A model generated the notes under the pieces. It did no database searches. It saw only the letters and a program-made list of their open reading frames with translations, and had not been told where the DNA came from. Made by a program: the position numbers and the translations under genes. A stretch of DNA of 43,018 bases from Deinococcales bacterium (GTDB lineage: Bacteria; Deinococcota; Deinococci; Deinococcales; JAAFIG01). Positions 31,586-40,293 of this stretch are shown piece by piece (position 1 is the first letter of the stretch; each line of letters opens with the position of its first letter). The stretch is from positions 1 to 43,018 of the forward strand of contig JANXTZ010000079.1 in assembly GCA_025352125.1 (NCBI GenBank). The letters are read 5' to 3'.

Positions 31586-31613
31586 TGACATATTCAATTG
31601 CCCATGCTTAAAT
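31585..31613 (+). promoter_or_regulatory. Probable promoter of the mannan operon
   Basis: A perfect -35 TTGACA at 31585-31590, 17 bases, then TTAAAT at 31608-31613 as -10. The binding-protein gene starts 94 bases further on. Confidence 0.55.
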
Positions 31614-31706
31614 TGCGCCATCTGAAAAACAAGGCTGTCATGGCAAAATTGTTGTCAGGCAAGCTTCAGATCAATCAGTTGCCACTGATTGTTTGGAGGT
31701 CATTGT

Positions 31707-32969
31707 ATGAAAACACGCAACAAAGCCACACTGTTGTTGACCGCCGCCATCGTTGGCGCGGCAACCATCGGTTCAATGGGCAAAGCCCAGGGTCCAACCG
31801 AAATCACACTCTGGGGCGACTGGTCGGGTGGCGGCGAACAGCAGGTGCTGACGATGGTCAACGCCTTCAACGCGGCACAGAGCAAGATCAAGGTCAAATA
31901 CGTGGTGCAACAGGATGTCATCACCAAATTCTTGACCGCCAGCACGGCTGGACAGGCACCCGACATGATGATCTGGGACCGGTTCCTGACCGCCCTGTAC
32001 GCCCCCAAAAACGTGCTTGCGCCGATCAATGGCTATTTGACCAAAGACAAGATCGCCCAGAGTGGCTTTTACAAGCAAGCCCTGGCAGAACTGACCAGCC
32101 AGGGCAACCTGTACGGCTTGCCACTGACCGTGGACGCTCGAGCTATTTTTTACAACAAAAAATTATTTAAAGCCGCCAATCTTAAACCCCCTCGCACCTG
32201 GGCGGAGCTGCGCAGCGCCGCGATCAAGCTGACCAAACGCGATGCGAACGGGAAGTTGCAAGTTTCTGGTTTCGCGCTCGATGACCTTGGTCTGTTCAGC
32301 ATGTGGATCAAACAGGCTGGCGGCACGGTCTTGAATGCCGACAACACCAAAACGGCGTTCAACAACGCCGCCGGTCTGGCAGTGCTTGAGTTCTGGGACC
32401 AGCTTTTGAACAAGGACAAGGTCTACGAGCTTGGCTTTGGCAAGGGCGAGGGCAATGCCCAGGACCCATTTGTGACGGGCAAAATCGCCATGTATTACAA
32501 CGGTCCCTGGAGCATTTCTGGCTATAAAAAGTACGGCAAGGACCTCGACTGGGGTGTGGTCGCACCTCCCGCCGGACCCAACGGCGACAAGGGCGCGAAC
32601 ATGGGCGGTTTTGGACTGGCAATCACCCAAGCCAGCAAACAAAAAGACGCCGCCTGGGAATTCATGAAATGGTGGCTGGCAAACCCGACCAACGCCCTCA
32701 CGTGGGGCAAGACGAGCGACAACATTCCAGGCAATTTAAAAGCGGTGAGCGATCCGTTTTTCCAAAAAGACATCGCCTGGAAAGGCATCACCGATACCCT
32801 GAAGTTTGCCACGATTCGTCCAGCCGTGCCAGGTTACTTCCCGATGGAAGGGCAGGCGCTCGTTCCAAACATCCAACTGTTCCTCGAGGGCAAGCAGGAC
32901 GCCAAGACGGCGCTGCAAAAAGCCCAGGAAACCGGCGACAGGCTGCTGGCGGACAACGCGGTGAAATAA
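31707..32969 (+). CDS. ABC transporter sugar-binding protein
   Basis: A 420-aa periplasmic binding protein of the MalE-like family (SBP bac 1). Signal peptide MKTRNKATLLLTAAIVGAAT with cleavage likely after GKAQ. The mature protein starts TEITLWGDWSGGGEQQ and has APDMMIWDRFLTALYA, YGLPLTVDARAIFYNKKLFK, FVTGKIAMYYNGPWSI and AWEFMKWWLANPTNALTWGK. There is no lipobox, so it is soluble in the periplasm. ATG 31707 has GGAGG seven bases upstream. Context with GH76 and GH125 enzymes points to alpha-mannan oligosaccharides as ligand. The permeases are encoded further on; no ATPase is in the window. Confidence 0.95.
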   Translation: MKTRNKATLLLTAAIVGAATIGSMGKAQGPTEITLWGDWSGGGEQQVLTMVNAFNAAQSKIKVKYVVQQDVITKFLTASTAGQAPDMMIWDRFLTALYAPKNVLAPINGYLTKDKIAQSGFYKQALAELTSQGNLYGLPLTVDARAIFYNKKLFKAANLKPPRTWAELRSAAIKLTKRDANGKLQVSGFALDDLGLFSMWIKQAGGTVLNADNTKTAFNNAAGLAVLEFWDQLLNKDKVYELGFGKGEGNAQDPFVTGKIAMYYNGPWSISGYKKYGKDLDWGVVAPPAGPNGDKGANMGGFGLAITQASKQKDAAWEFMKWWLANPTNALTWGKTSDNIPGNLKAVSDPFFQKDIAWKGITDTLKFATIRPAVPGYFPMEGQALVPNIQLFLEGKQDAKTALQKAQETGDRLLADNAVK

Positions 32970-33000
32970 ATTGTCACAAATGATTGATCCTTCCTCCTCA

Positions 33001-34521
33001 ATGAAATGCGTCCGAAGGGGCGCATTTCCAAATTTAGCCTCGAGATTCTTGCTGGTCTTGATGCTCGGCTTGTCGTTTGTTTCCGCACAGGCGTCTGTTT
33101 CCACCCAAACACTTTCACAATCCGTCAATCCCGCTCGAGCCTGGCAAGATTTTTATCAATCGTACTGGGATGCGAATCGACAGTATTTTTTTGCCTACTC
33201 CGATCACATCGGACGCAATGGCACGGGTCCGAAAGCCGGAACCTACGCCGATTTTTGGTGGGAAGCCCAGCTCTGGGATTTGACGATGGATGCCGTCCAG
33301 TCGGGTATAGCGGACAAAGCCATGATTGACAGCATTTTTGAGGGTTTCAACCGCGAGAATCCAGACTGGTACAACGATTTCAACGACGACCTTGGTTGGT
33401 GGGCGCTGGCGGCGACCAGAGCCTATAAAATCACCGAAAAGCCTGTATATCTCGAGAGAGCCAAATCGTTGTTCGATGACATCTGGACGTACTGGGATGA
33501 GACGTATGGCGGTGGCGTCTGGTGGCGCAGGCGAGGCGAGCGTCAGAAAAATGTGGCGACCAACGCACCGCTCGTGGCGACTGCCGTGCGCTTATTCCAA
33601 GTCACCGGTGAACAAAAATACCTTGATGATGCCAAAAAAATCTGGGCTTGGCTCGAGACATCCTTGTTCGCTTTTCCCAGGGTTTATGACAACATCGTTG
33701 GCGCGAACGAGTTACGGCGCTGGGATTTTAGCTACAATTATGGCAATGCCATCGTTGCCGCCTTGGCGATGTACGAGGTTGAACACGACCCAAGTTACCT
33801 CGAGAAAGCCAAACTTGCGGCGGACTGGGTGATGACGAATCTTACCAACAACGGCGTGTTGTTGAGCGAGGGCACAGGCGACGGCGGGGGTTTCAAGGGT
33901 GTTTTTGTGCGCCGTTTGCACGATCTGGCGGTCGTCACCAACGAGGATCGCTATTGGAGGGCACTGCAAGCCAATGCCATCAGTGCCTGGAATGCCCGCC
34001 GGAGCGATGGACTGACTGGCGATGAGTGGCAAAGCCAATCCCCACCGGAGCGTCCGCTCGAGGCTTTGACTGTCTCGAGCGCCGTGGCAGTTATTTTAAA
34101 TGCCAAACCGCCATTTGAAAGCTTTGCTGCGGGTAACGGTATTTACGAAGCCGAAAATTCTGAACGCGGCGGCGTCGAATCTTCGGCAACCGCACCAGGC
34201 TTTACGGCTCGAGGTTACGTCAACCATTTTTTCAAAACCGACCAGGGCGTGACGTTTCATGTTGCTACCGCTCAAGCTGCCACCTACAGCGTAACGCTGC
34301 GTTACAGCGCAGGTGGGGGAAATGTCTCGAGATTGTTACAAATTAATAACGGCAGCCCCACAAAGATTGATCTGCCAGCCACCAATTCGTGGCTCGAGTG
34401 GCAAGAGGTCAATTTCAAACTTGATTTGCCTCAAGGTTTCTCGAGCATCACCGTGTTCTTCAAGGCGGGCAGCAAGGGCTATCTCAATCTCGATCACTTG
34501 CGTTTGAAGGAGCTGCCATGA
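33001..34521 (+). CDS. Secreted GH76 endo-alpha-1,6-mannanase with CBM6/35-like domain
   Basis: A 506-aa exported enzyme. Signal peptide with FLLVLMLGLSFVSAQA. Residues about 40-375 are a GH76 (alpha/alpha)6 domain: WWEAQLWDLTMDAVQSG, the catalytic Asp129-Asp130 in NDDLGWWALAATRAY, YGGGVWWRR, WDFSYNYGNAIVAALAMYEV and DGGGFKGVFVRRLH. Residues about 380-506 are a carbohydrate-binding domain of CBM6/35 type (YEAENSERGG, ATYSVTLRYSAGG, GYLNLDHLRL). GH76 enzymes cut alpha-1,6-mannan backbones. The start is uncertain: ATG 33001 lacks a ribosome site and sits at a hairpin base; TTG 32971 or ATG 32980 in frame are alternatives. It follows the binding-protein gene. Confidence 0.9.
   Translation: MKCVRRGAFPNLASRFLLVLMLGLSFVSAQASVSTQTLSQSVNPARAWQDFYQSYWDANRQYFFAYSDHIGRNGTGPKAGTYADFWWEAQLWDLTMDAVQSGIADKAMIDSIFEGFNRENPDWYNDFNDDLGWWALAATRAYKITEKPVYLERAKSLFDDIWTYWDETYGGGVWWRRRGERQKNVATNAPLVATAVRLFQVTGEQKYLDDAKKIWAWLETSLFAFPRVYDNIVGANELRRWDFSYNYGNAIVAALAMYEVEHDPSYLEKAKLAADWVMTNLTNNGVLLSEGTGDGGGFKGVFVRRLHDLAVVTNEDRYWRALQANAISAWNARRSDGLTGDEWQSQSPPERPLEALTVSSAVAVILNAKPPFESFAAGNGIYEAENSERGGVESSATAPGFTARGYVNHFFKTDQGVTFHVATAQAATYSVTLRYSAGGGNVSRLLQINNGSPTKIDLPATNSWLEWQEVNFKLDLPQGFSSITVFFKAGSKGYLNLDHLRLKELP
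33003..33028 (+). terminator. Stem-loop at the 5' end of the GH76 gene
   Basis: GAAATGCGTCC (33003-33013) pairs with GGGCGCATTTC (33018-33028) over 11 positions including one G-U, with the tetraloop GAAG. It lies 34 bases after the binding-protein stop. It may protect the binding-protein mRNA or cut transcription into the next genes. There is no U-run. Confidence 0.55.
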
Positions 34522-35570
34522 TTGCGCCGCTCGAGACGGCAACCGCCAAGGCGAGTCTGGCGTTTGATGCCCTGATTGGCGTTTTTTGGAATCAGGACAC
34601 GCAGCTTTTTGATATTCGCACACCGAATACGCCTGCCAGTTACGACCTTTCTTTTGATCTTTTTCATTACTGGTGGCAAGCCCACGCCCTCGATGCCCTG
34701 GTTGATGCCTTTGAACGCGACGGCAATATCTTGCACCTCGAGCGTGGGATGTCGCTGCTGGCAGGCTTGCAACTACGCAACGGCGGTTTGACCAACGATT
34801 ATTACGACGACATGGAATGGCTGGCGTTGTCTTGTCTGCGGGCGTTCGATGCGAGTCAAAAAACCGAATTCAAGACTGCCGCCCTCAAGTTGTGGGACGA
34901 CATCAAAACGGGTTGGAATCAGGCTTGCGGCGGCGGGATTGCCTGGCGAAAATCGCAGCTCGATTACAAGAACACGCCCGCCAATGCGCCAGCCATCATT
35001 CTGGCGGCACGCCTCTTTCAACGATTTGGCAATGCACAAGACTTGAATTGGGCAACACGGATTTATTCATGGCTCGAGGATCATCTGATCGATCACAGCA
35101 CGGGTTTTGTTTGGGACGGCATGAACCGCCAGGGGGATTTTGCAATCGATAAGGACTGGGCATTCACCTATTGTCAGGGCGTGATGATCGGTGCGGCGCT
35201 CGAGATGTACGCCATCACCAGAAGACAAACCTTTCTCGAGCAAGCCAAACGGACCGCCGAGGCGGCAAGACTAAAACTCTCCTTCTCGAGCAGCGCCGCC
35301 ATGCCCGACGAGGGTGCTGGTGACGCCGGTTTGTTCAAGGGCATTCTGGTGCGTTACTTGCGACAATTTGTAGAAATCACGAACGATCATGACAGCCGAG
35401 AATGGCTTATGGGCAATGCCCGTCTTGCCTGGGCAAACCGCGACAGTCAACAACATTTATTCGGACAGGATTGGACAGCCGCGCCCATTTTTCCGCTCGA
35501 CCTCAGCACCCAACTCTCGGGCGTGTTCTTGCTCGAGGCAGCCTCCAAGCTGGAGCGTCAAATCAAGTAA
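34518..35570 (+). CDS. Cytoplasmic GH76-family glycoside hydrolase
   Basis: A 350-aa GH76 paralogue without a signal peptide or binding domain. It has YDLSFDLFHYWWQAHALDAL, the catalytic Asp97-Asp98 in YYDDMEWLALSCLRAF, CGGGIAWRKSQLDYKNTPAN, WAFTYCQGVMIGAALEMYAI and DAGLFKGILVRYLRQFV. It presumably cuts imported mannan oligosaccharides inside the cell. ATG 34518 overlaps the stop of the secreted GH76 gene (ATGA), so translation is coupled. Both GH76 proteins are divergent in sequence and not a recent duplication. Confidence 0.92.
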   Translation: MIAPLETATAKASLAFDALIGVFWNQDTQLFDIRTPNTPASYDLSFDLFHYWWQAHALDALVDAFERDGNILHLERGMSLLAGLQLRNGGLTNDYYDDMEWLALSCLRAFDASQKTEFKTAALKLWDDIKTGWNQACGGGIAWRKSQLDYKNTPANAPAIILAARLFQRFGNAQDLNWATRIYSWLEDHLIDHSTGFVWDGMNRQGDFAIDKDWAFTYCQGVMIGAALEMYAITRRQTFLEQAKRTAEAARLKLSFSSSAAMPDEGAGDAGLFKGILVRYLRQFVEITNDHDSREWLMGNARLAWANRDSQQHLFGQDWTAAPIFPLDLSTQLSGVFLLEAASKLERQIK

Positions 35571-35574
35571 CCTT

Positions 35575-36714
35575 ATGACCATGACTCCACCCCGTTACGA
35601 ACGAATCATCTCCAATTTGCTTGACGAGGTTCGTCTTGGCAAATTGCTTCCAGGCGACAAGGTGCCAAGCGAACATCAACTTGCAAAACAGTACGCGGTC
35701 AGTCGGATCACCTCCAGGCGGGCGCTCGAGGAGCTGGCACGAATGCAGGTGGTCGAGCGCACCCAGGGTCGCGGCACGTTCATCAGCGAGAATGCGGCGC
35801 AGCAAGCCAAGCCCATCAAAAATGGCTTCACCACCATTGCACTGGTTCTGCCCGATTTTTCGGATGCGTTCGGTTTGCAGATGGTCTACGCCATCGAATC
35901 TCGCTGCGCGGAACTGGGTTGGTACTGCATCATCAAACGCACTTTCGGTCAGCAAGCCCTCGAGGAGACGACCATCACCGAATTGCTGAAACGCGGCATC
36001 GACGGCTTTGTGATCTTTCCGGTCCACGGTGAGCATTACAACCCCGTGCTGCTGAAAACGGTGCTCGAGGATTTCCCGATTGTGCTGGTGGATCGTTACC
36101 TACCAGGGATTCCCGCCAGTGCCGTGGTCAGCGACAACCGCAGCGCCGCCATGCAACTGACCGAGCACCTGATCGAACTGGGGCACACCCAGATTGCTTT
36201 TCTGTCGCCGCCCGTGCTGCACACCAGTCCGCTGGAGGAACGGCTCGAGGGTTACAACAATGCCCTGTCCAGACACCATTTGAAGGCGCTGCATTTCAGC
36301 GAACTGACCGCCACGCTGCCCGCACGGCTCAAACCAGAAAACATTGTTCAAGATCAACACGCCTTACAAGAGTTTCTCGAGACACACCCGATCAGCGCTT
36401 TCGTCTGCTCCGAGTACAACCTCGCCCTGGAGGTCCATCAATTCTTGACCTCCAGGGGCAAGCGCATTCCCCACGATTACAGCATCGTCTGTTTTGACTC
36501 GCCCAACAATCCGCTCGAGCCGCCCCACTTCACGCACATTCGTCAAGACGAAACCCAGATTGGTCAAAACGCCATCGATCTGATCAACGCCAAACGCCAA
36601 GGTCAGCCATCCCACACCTACCGCCATGTGATTCCGTGCCTCTTGGTTGAGGGACGCAGCACCAGGGCATTGGTCAAACCATCAACACCCGCTCCGCGCC
36701 CACAAAAAAAGTAA
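35575..36714 (+). CDS. GntR-type regulator with LacI-like sugar-sensing domain
   Basis: A 379-aa regulator. Residues 1-75 are a GntR winged helix: YERIISNLLDEVRLGKLLPG, DKVPSEHQLAKQYAVSRITS, RALEELARMQVVERTQGRGT. Residues about 90-360 are a LacI/periplasmic-binding-type domain: TTIALVLPDFSDAFGLQMVY, LLKRGIDGFVIFPVHGEHYN, VVSDNRSAAMQLTEHLIELG, and LGHTQIAFLSPP. This AraR-like architecture senses a sugar. It lies within the mannan operon and probably controls it through the repeat at 31,564. An upstream extension of the frame is non-coding. ATG 35575 lacks a clear ribosome site; ATG 35581 is possible. Confidence 0.9.
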   Translation: MTMTPPRYERIISNLLDEVRLGKLLPGDKVPSEHQLAKQYAVSRITSRRALEELARMQVVERTQGRGTFISENAAQQAKPIKNGFTTIALVLPDFSDAFGLQMVYAIESRCAELGWYCIIKRTFGQQALEETTITELLKRGIDGFVIFPVHGEHYNPVLLKTVLEDFPIVLVDRYLPGIPASAVVSDNRSAAMQLTEHLIELGHTQIAFLSPPVLHTSPLEERLEGYNNALSRHHLKALHFSELTATLPARLKPENIVQDQHALQEFLETHPISAFVCSEYNLALEVHQFLTSRGKRIPHDYSIVCFDSPNNPLEPPHFTHIRQDETQIGQNAIDLINAKRQGQPSHTYRHVIPCLLVEGRSTRALVKPSTPAPRPQKK

Positions 36715-36762
36715 ACCAAAGTAACTCGAGCCTTGCGCCCGGGTAACGAAGTTTGGAGTGTC

Positions 36763-37668
36763 ATGCAAACCAGTCCTGTCAATTCCCGCCGCTCGAGGTT
36801 GTTGCGCCATGAATCCACAATGGCGTACTGGCTGATCAGTCCAGCCATGACGCTGTTCCTGATTTTCACGATTGTGCCCACCATTTTTGCGTTTTTCCTG
36901 AGTTTTTCAAATTACGACATTCTGACCCCCATCAAATGGATTGGATTGCAAAATTACGAGCGCCTTTTAACCGACACCCTGTTCGCCAGGGGCGTCCGAA
37001 ATGTCGCCTTTTATGCTCTGCTGTATGTGCCGATCATCATCGGCAGTTCGGTAATGATTGCGCTTGCCCTCAACCGCAAACGTCCTGGCATGGTGATCTT
37101 CAGAACACTGTTTTACCTGCCCAGCGTCACCTCGAGCATCGCGGCGGCGACCGTCTGGACTTGGATGCTGCAAAAAGATTATGGATTGGTCAATCAGGGG
37201 CTTGCCATCGTCGGCATTCACGGACCGAGCTGGCTTGCCAGCAGCGATTACGCCATGTACGCCATCGTGATCGTGACCGTCTGGCAGGGCTTGGGTGGCA
37301 ACATCATCGTCTATCTGGCTGGCTTGCAGGGCATTCCAGCCTACCTGTACGAAGCCGCAGGACTCGACGGCGCGTCACCGTTGCAACAATTCTGGTACAT
37401 CACCGTGCCAGGGTTGCGCACGACCACGTTCTTTGTGCTGTTCATGTCGTTGATTGGCGCGTTTCAACTGTTCGACCAAGCCTATGCCATGACCCAGGGC
37501 GGACCTGGCTACGCGACCACCACCGCCGTCTACCAGATTTACAGCAACGGCTTCAACCAACTGCGCATGGGTTACGCCGCCGCCCAAGCCTTTGTCCTGG
37601 CTGTCGCCATCCTTGTCGTGAGTCTCATTAACAACCGCCTGAACAAAGACGCCGATCTGGGGACTTGA
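36763..37668 (+). CDS. ABC sugar permease (MalF-like)
   Basis: A 301-aa inner membrane permease with about six helices. The N-terminus has YWLISPAMTLFLIFTIVPTI and NYDILTPIKWIGLQNYERLL. The EAA loop that contacts the ATPase is EAAGLDGASPLQQFWYITVP. The C-terminus has MTQGGPGYATTTAVYQIY, typical of MalF/UgpA-like partners. ATG 36763 has GGAG about 5 bases upstream; a TTG 30 bases earlier lacks one. It pairs with the next permease and the binding protein at 31,707. Confidence 0.95.
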   Translation: MQTSPVNSRRSRLLRHESTMAYWLISPAMTLFLIFTIVPTIFAFFLSFSNYDILTPIKWIGLQNYERLLTDTLFARGVRNVAFYALLYVPIIIGSSVMIALALNRKRPGMVIFRTLFYLPSVTSSIAAATVWTWMLQKDYGLVNQGLAIVGIHGPSWLASSDYAMYAIVIVTVWQGLGGNIIVYLAGLQGIPAYLYEAAGLDGASPLQQFWYITVPGLRTTTFFVLFMSLIGAFQLFDQAYAMTQGGPGYATTTAVYQIYSNGFNQLRMGYAAAQAFVLAVAILVVSLINNRLNKDADLGT

Positions 37669-37669
37669 G

Positions 37670-38545
37670 ATGAAAAAACAAACCCCGTATTTTTATGCTC
37701 GAGAAACCGTGTTTTACGCCGCCTTGATTGCCCTGGCAGTCTTCATGCTGCTGCCGTTTTACTGGATGATCATCACCAGCCTCAAACCAAACGAGGACAT
37801 TTTTCGTGACCCCATTCAATGGTTGCCAAATCGCATTACCTTCGAGCATTACGTCAGCGCCTTCACGCTGGTTCCGTTCGGACGCTACTTTTTCAACAGC
37901 ACGATCATGGCGGTCATGGGTGTGATCAGCAATTTGATCCTGGGCAGCATGGCGGGTTACGCCTTTGCCCGCCTGCGATTTGCTGGCAAGAACTGGTTGT
38001 TTCAACTCAAACTCTCGTCGTTGCTGATTCCTGGCATCGTGACCATGATCCCCACGTTCATTATCCTGCGGTCATTTCCCCTGGCTGGAGGCAACAATCT
38101 TCTTGGGCAAGGTGGTTATGGCTTGCTCAATTCCTACTGGGCGGTCGTCTTGCCGGGGGCGGCGGGCGCTTTCGCCGTTTTTTTCATGCGACAATTCTTT
38201 CGCACCCTGCCCGATGACCTGATGGACGCCGCTCGGGTGGACGGCGCGTCCGAATGGACGATCTTCTGGCGCATTTACCTGCCCTTGTGCAAACCCGCCC
38301 TCGCCACACTCGGCATTTTTACCTTTCAAGGTGGCTGGAACGTTTTCCTCTGGGCGATCATCGTTTTCAACGATCCAAACATGGCAACCGTGCAAATGGG
38401 CTTGCAAGCTTTCACCTTCAACAAGCAAACCGATTACGGTCCGCTCATGGCGGCAAATGTGGTCGTGTCATTGCCAGTCATTCTTATTTTTATTTTTGCC
38501 CAGCGTTACTTTGTCCAGAGCATCGCCTTCAGCGGCAGCAAGTGA
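37670..38545 (+). CDS. ABC sugar permease (MalG-like)
   Basis: A 291-aa permease with about six helices: FYAALIALAVFMLLPFYWMI, ITSLKPNEDIF, FNSTIMAVMGVISNLILGSM, then IPGIVTMIPTFII and the EAA-like loop DAARVDGASEWTIFWRIYLP. ATG 37670 comes right after the TGA of the MalF-like gene. No ABC ATPase follows, so the importer probably uses a shared MsmX-type ATPase encoded elsewhere. Confidence 0.95.
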   Translation: MKKQTPYFYARETVFYAALIALAVFMLLPFYWMIITSLKPNEDIFRDPIQWLPNRITFEHYVSAFTLVPFGRYFFNSTIMAVMGVISNLILGSMAGYAFARLRFAGKNWLFQLKLSSLLIPGIVTMIPTFIILRSFPLAGGNNLLGQGGYGLLNSYWAVVLPGAAGAFAVFFMRQFFRTLPDDLMDAARVDGASEWTIFWRIYLPLCKPALATLGIFTFQGGWNVFLWAIIVFNDPNMATVQMGLQAFTFNKQTDYGPLMAANVVVSLPVILIFIFAQRYFVQSIAFSGSK

Positions 38546-38608
38546 GAGATCAAAACGCTCGAGCCAGTTTGACCGCCATGAATCCGATGTCCCTCCAATG
38601 GAGTTTTG

Positions 38609-39901
38609 ATGATGCCCATTCCAAAATCACTCACCGAAATCGTTAATCAGGTGCGCGACACCATGCCGCACCCAAAGATAGCCGCCATGTTCGAGGCGTG
38701 TTTTTTGAACACCTGGCAAACAACCCTGCGCCCACAACCCGATGGCAGCACGTTCGTCATTACGGGCGATATTCCCGCCATGTGGTTGCGCGACTCGAGC
38801 GCCCAAGTTCGCCCGTACCTGAGCGCCGTCCACGATCCGGTGGTTGCCAACATGCTCATTGGCGTGTCCAAACTTCAAGCCAGACAAGTGATGCTTGACG
38901 CTTACGCAAACGCCTTCAACGACGCGCCGAGCGGGAACGGTCATCAAACCGACCGAACGACCATGCACCCAAGCCTTTGGGAAAGGAAATACGAGGTCGA
39001 TTCTCTCGCCAGCGTGCTCGAGCTTGCCCACCTGATCTGGCAACGGACAAAACGGGTCGATCACTTGGACAAATTTTTTGCGCAAGCCGCCAGACGAATT
39101 CTTGAAGTCTGGAAACTCGAGCAACATCACACGCAGTCAACCTACTCTTTTGAACGCCCCAACGCTCCCGCCACCGACAGCCTAGGCAACAATGGACGCG
39201 GCACAAATGTCGGATTTACGGGCATGACTTGGAGCGGCTTTCGACCCTCAGACGATGCCTGCACATTTGGCTACCTGATTCCAAGCAACATGCTCGCCAG
39301 CGTTGCACTAAAACATCTGCAAACCCTGGCACTCGAGGTTTTTCATGACACCGACCTTGCCCAACAAGCCGCACAACTCGCACTCGAGATCAAAACCGGC
39401 ATTGAAACGCACGGCAAAATAGTACACCCACAATTTGGGGAAATTTACGCCTACGAGGTGAACGGCTTGGGTGAGCATCACCTGATGGATGATGCCAACG
39501 TACCAAGTTTAATCTCCGCCCCTTACCTTAGGTATTGCCACGCGAACGACCCGACCTACCAAGCCACCCGAGCGCTACTGCTCTCGAGCCACAACCCCTA
39601 TTACTTCTCGGGCAGTGCCGCCAAAGGTATCGGCAGCCCGCACACGCCCCACGATTACATCTGGCACATTGCACTCTGTATGCAGGGCATGACCAGCGTG
39701 GACCCCGACGAGCAAAACACGATCCTCGAGATGCTGGGTGCCACCGACGCCGGGACGGGCTTGATGCACGAGGGTTTTCACAAGGACAACCCAGGGGAAT
39801 ACACTCGAGCCTGGTTTGCCTGGGCGAATTCGTTGTTTGCAGAATTTGTCATGCAGCAATGCGGGATTGTTGCGGGTCAAGCGGAAAGTCTGATCGCTTG
39901 A
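38609..39901 (+). CDS. GH125 exo-alpha-1,6-mannosidase
   Basis: A 430-aa GH125 (formerly DUF1237) enzyme that removes terminal alpha-1,6-linked mannose. Signature segments: FVITGDIPAMWLRDSSAQVR (WLRDSS at 59-64), KYEVDSLASVLELAHLIWQR, NVGFTGMTWSGFRPSDDACT, YLIPSNMLASVALKHLQ, HHLMDDANVPSLISAPYL, GIGSPHTPHDYIWHIAL and MHEGFHKDNPGEYTRAWFAW. No signal peptide, so it works in the cytoplasm on imported oligosaccharides with the GH76 at 34,518. ATG 38609 is favoured by GGAG five bases upstream; ATG 38612 is adjacent. Confidence 0.95.
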   Translation: MMPIPKSLTEIVNQVRDTMPHPKIAAMFEACFLNTWQTTLRPQPDGSTFVITGDIPAMWLRDSSAQVRPYLSAVHDPVVANMLIGVSKLQARQVMLDAYANAFNDAPSGNGHQTDRTTMHPSLWERKYEVDSLASVLELAHLIWQRTKRVDHLDKFFAQAARRILEVWKLEQHHTQSTYSFERPNAPATDSLGNNGRGTNVGFTGMTWSGFRPSDDACTFGYLIPSNMLASVALKHLQTLALEVFHDTDLAQQAAQLALEIKTGIETHGKIVHPQFGEIYAYEVNGLGEHHLMDDANVPSLISAPYLRYCHANDPTYQATRALLLSSHNPYYFSGSAAKGIGSPHTPHDYIWHIALCMQGMTSVDPDEQNTILEMLGATDAGTGLMHEGFHKDNPGEYTRAWFAWANSLFAEFVMQQCGIVAGQAESLIA

Positions 39902-40137
39902 AGGCGGTTTGACGTGGTGGGTAAGGTTTCAATCAACGTCAAGCTGCACAATTTTTGAATCGCAACCACTCGAGAATTGCGGCGTTAGAACATCCACACC
40001 CGAAATGGCATCAAGGTTTGGTGTAATACGCGCAGGACTTGAGTACAAGATCAGTTTGAAACTCGAGGGTCAAAATGAGTCTCGGGTTTTCATGAACGAA
40101 AACCATTCAAACCCTGTACAATCGATCACCCAGAGTA
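39902..40137. other. Gap after GH125 gene with duplicated kinase upstream sequence
   Basis: No gene is supported here. TTGACGT (39910-39916) and ACGTCAA (39938-39944) could form a weak hairpin after the GH125 stop. From about 40096 the sequence (AACGAAAACCATTCAAACCC and following GTACAATC) matches the region just upstream of the kinase gene at 40,962, with a small GATC-containing insertion before ACCCAGAGT. Confidence 0.5.
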
Positions 40138-40293
40138 ATGACCACCTGCCCATTTGGCGCCTCGAGCATCCCTGCACGTGCGATCACCTGCCCGAGTTGC
40201 GGCGCGACCCTGATAGGATTGCAACTCGAGCTTGGACAAGATGGAGTTGGCATCACTCACCAAGCCTTAAAATGTATCAATCACAGTTTGTAA
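40138..40293 (+). pseudogene. Degenerate copy of a zinc-ribbon kinase 5' end
   Basis: The 51 codons read MTTCPFGASSIPARAITCPS and CGATLIGLQLELGQDGVGIT. They match the first 55 or so residues of the kinase gene at 40,962 but lack about 14 residues containing the first glycine-loop segment, have Cys7 changed to Gly (one zinc ligand lost) and end at TAA 40291-40293. The upstream sequence is duplicated too. It is a remnant of an old duplication or recombination, and its end runs into the convergent gene at 40,267. Confidence 0.75.

Noticed and set aside
35389..35574. N-terminal extension of the GntR-type regulator
   Set aside because: It lies within the GH76 gene in another frame; the GntR domain begins only after ATG 35575.
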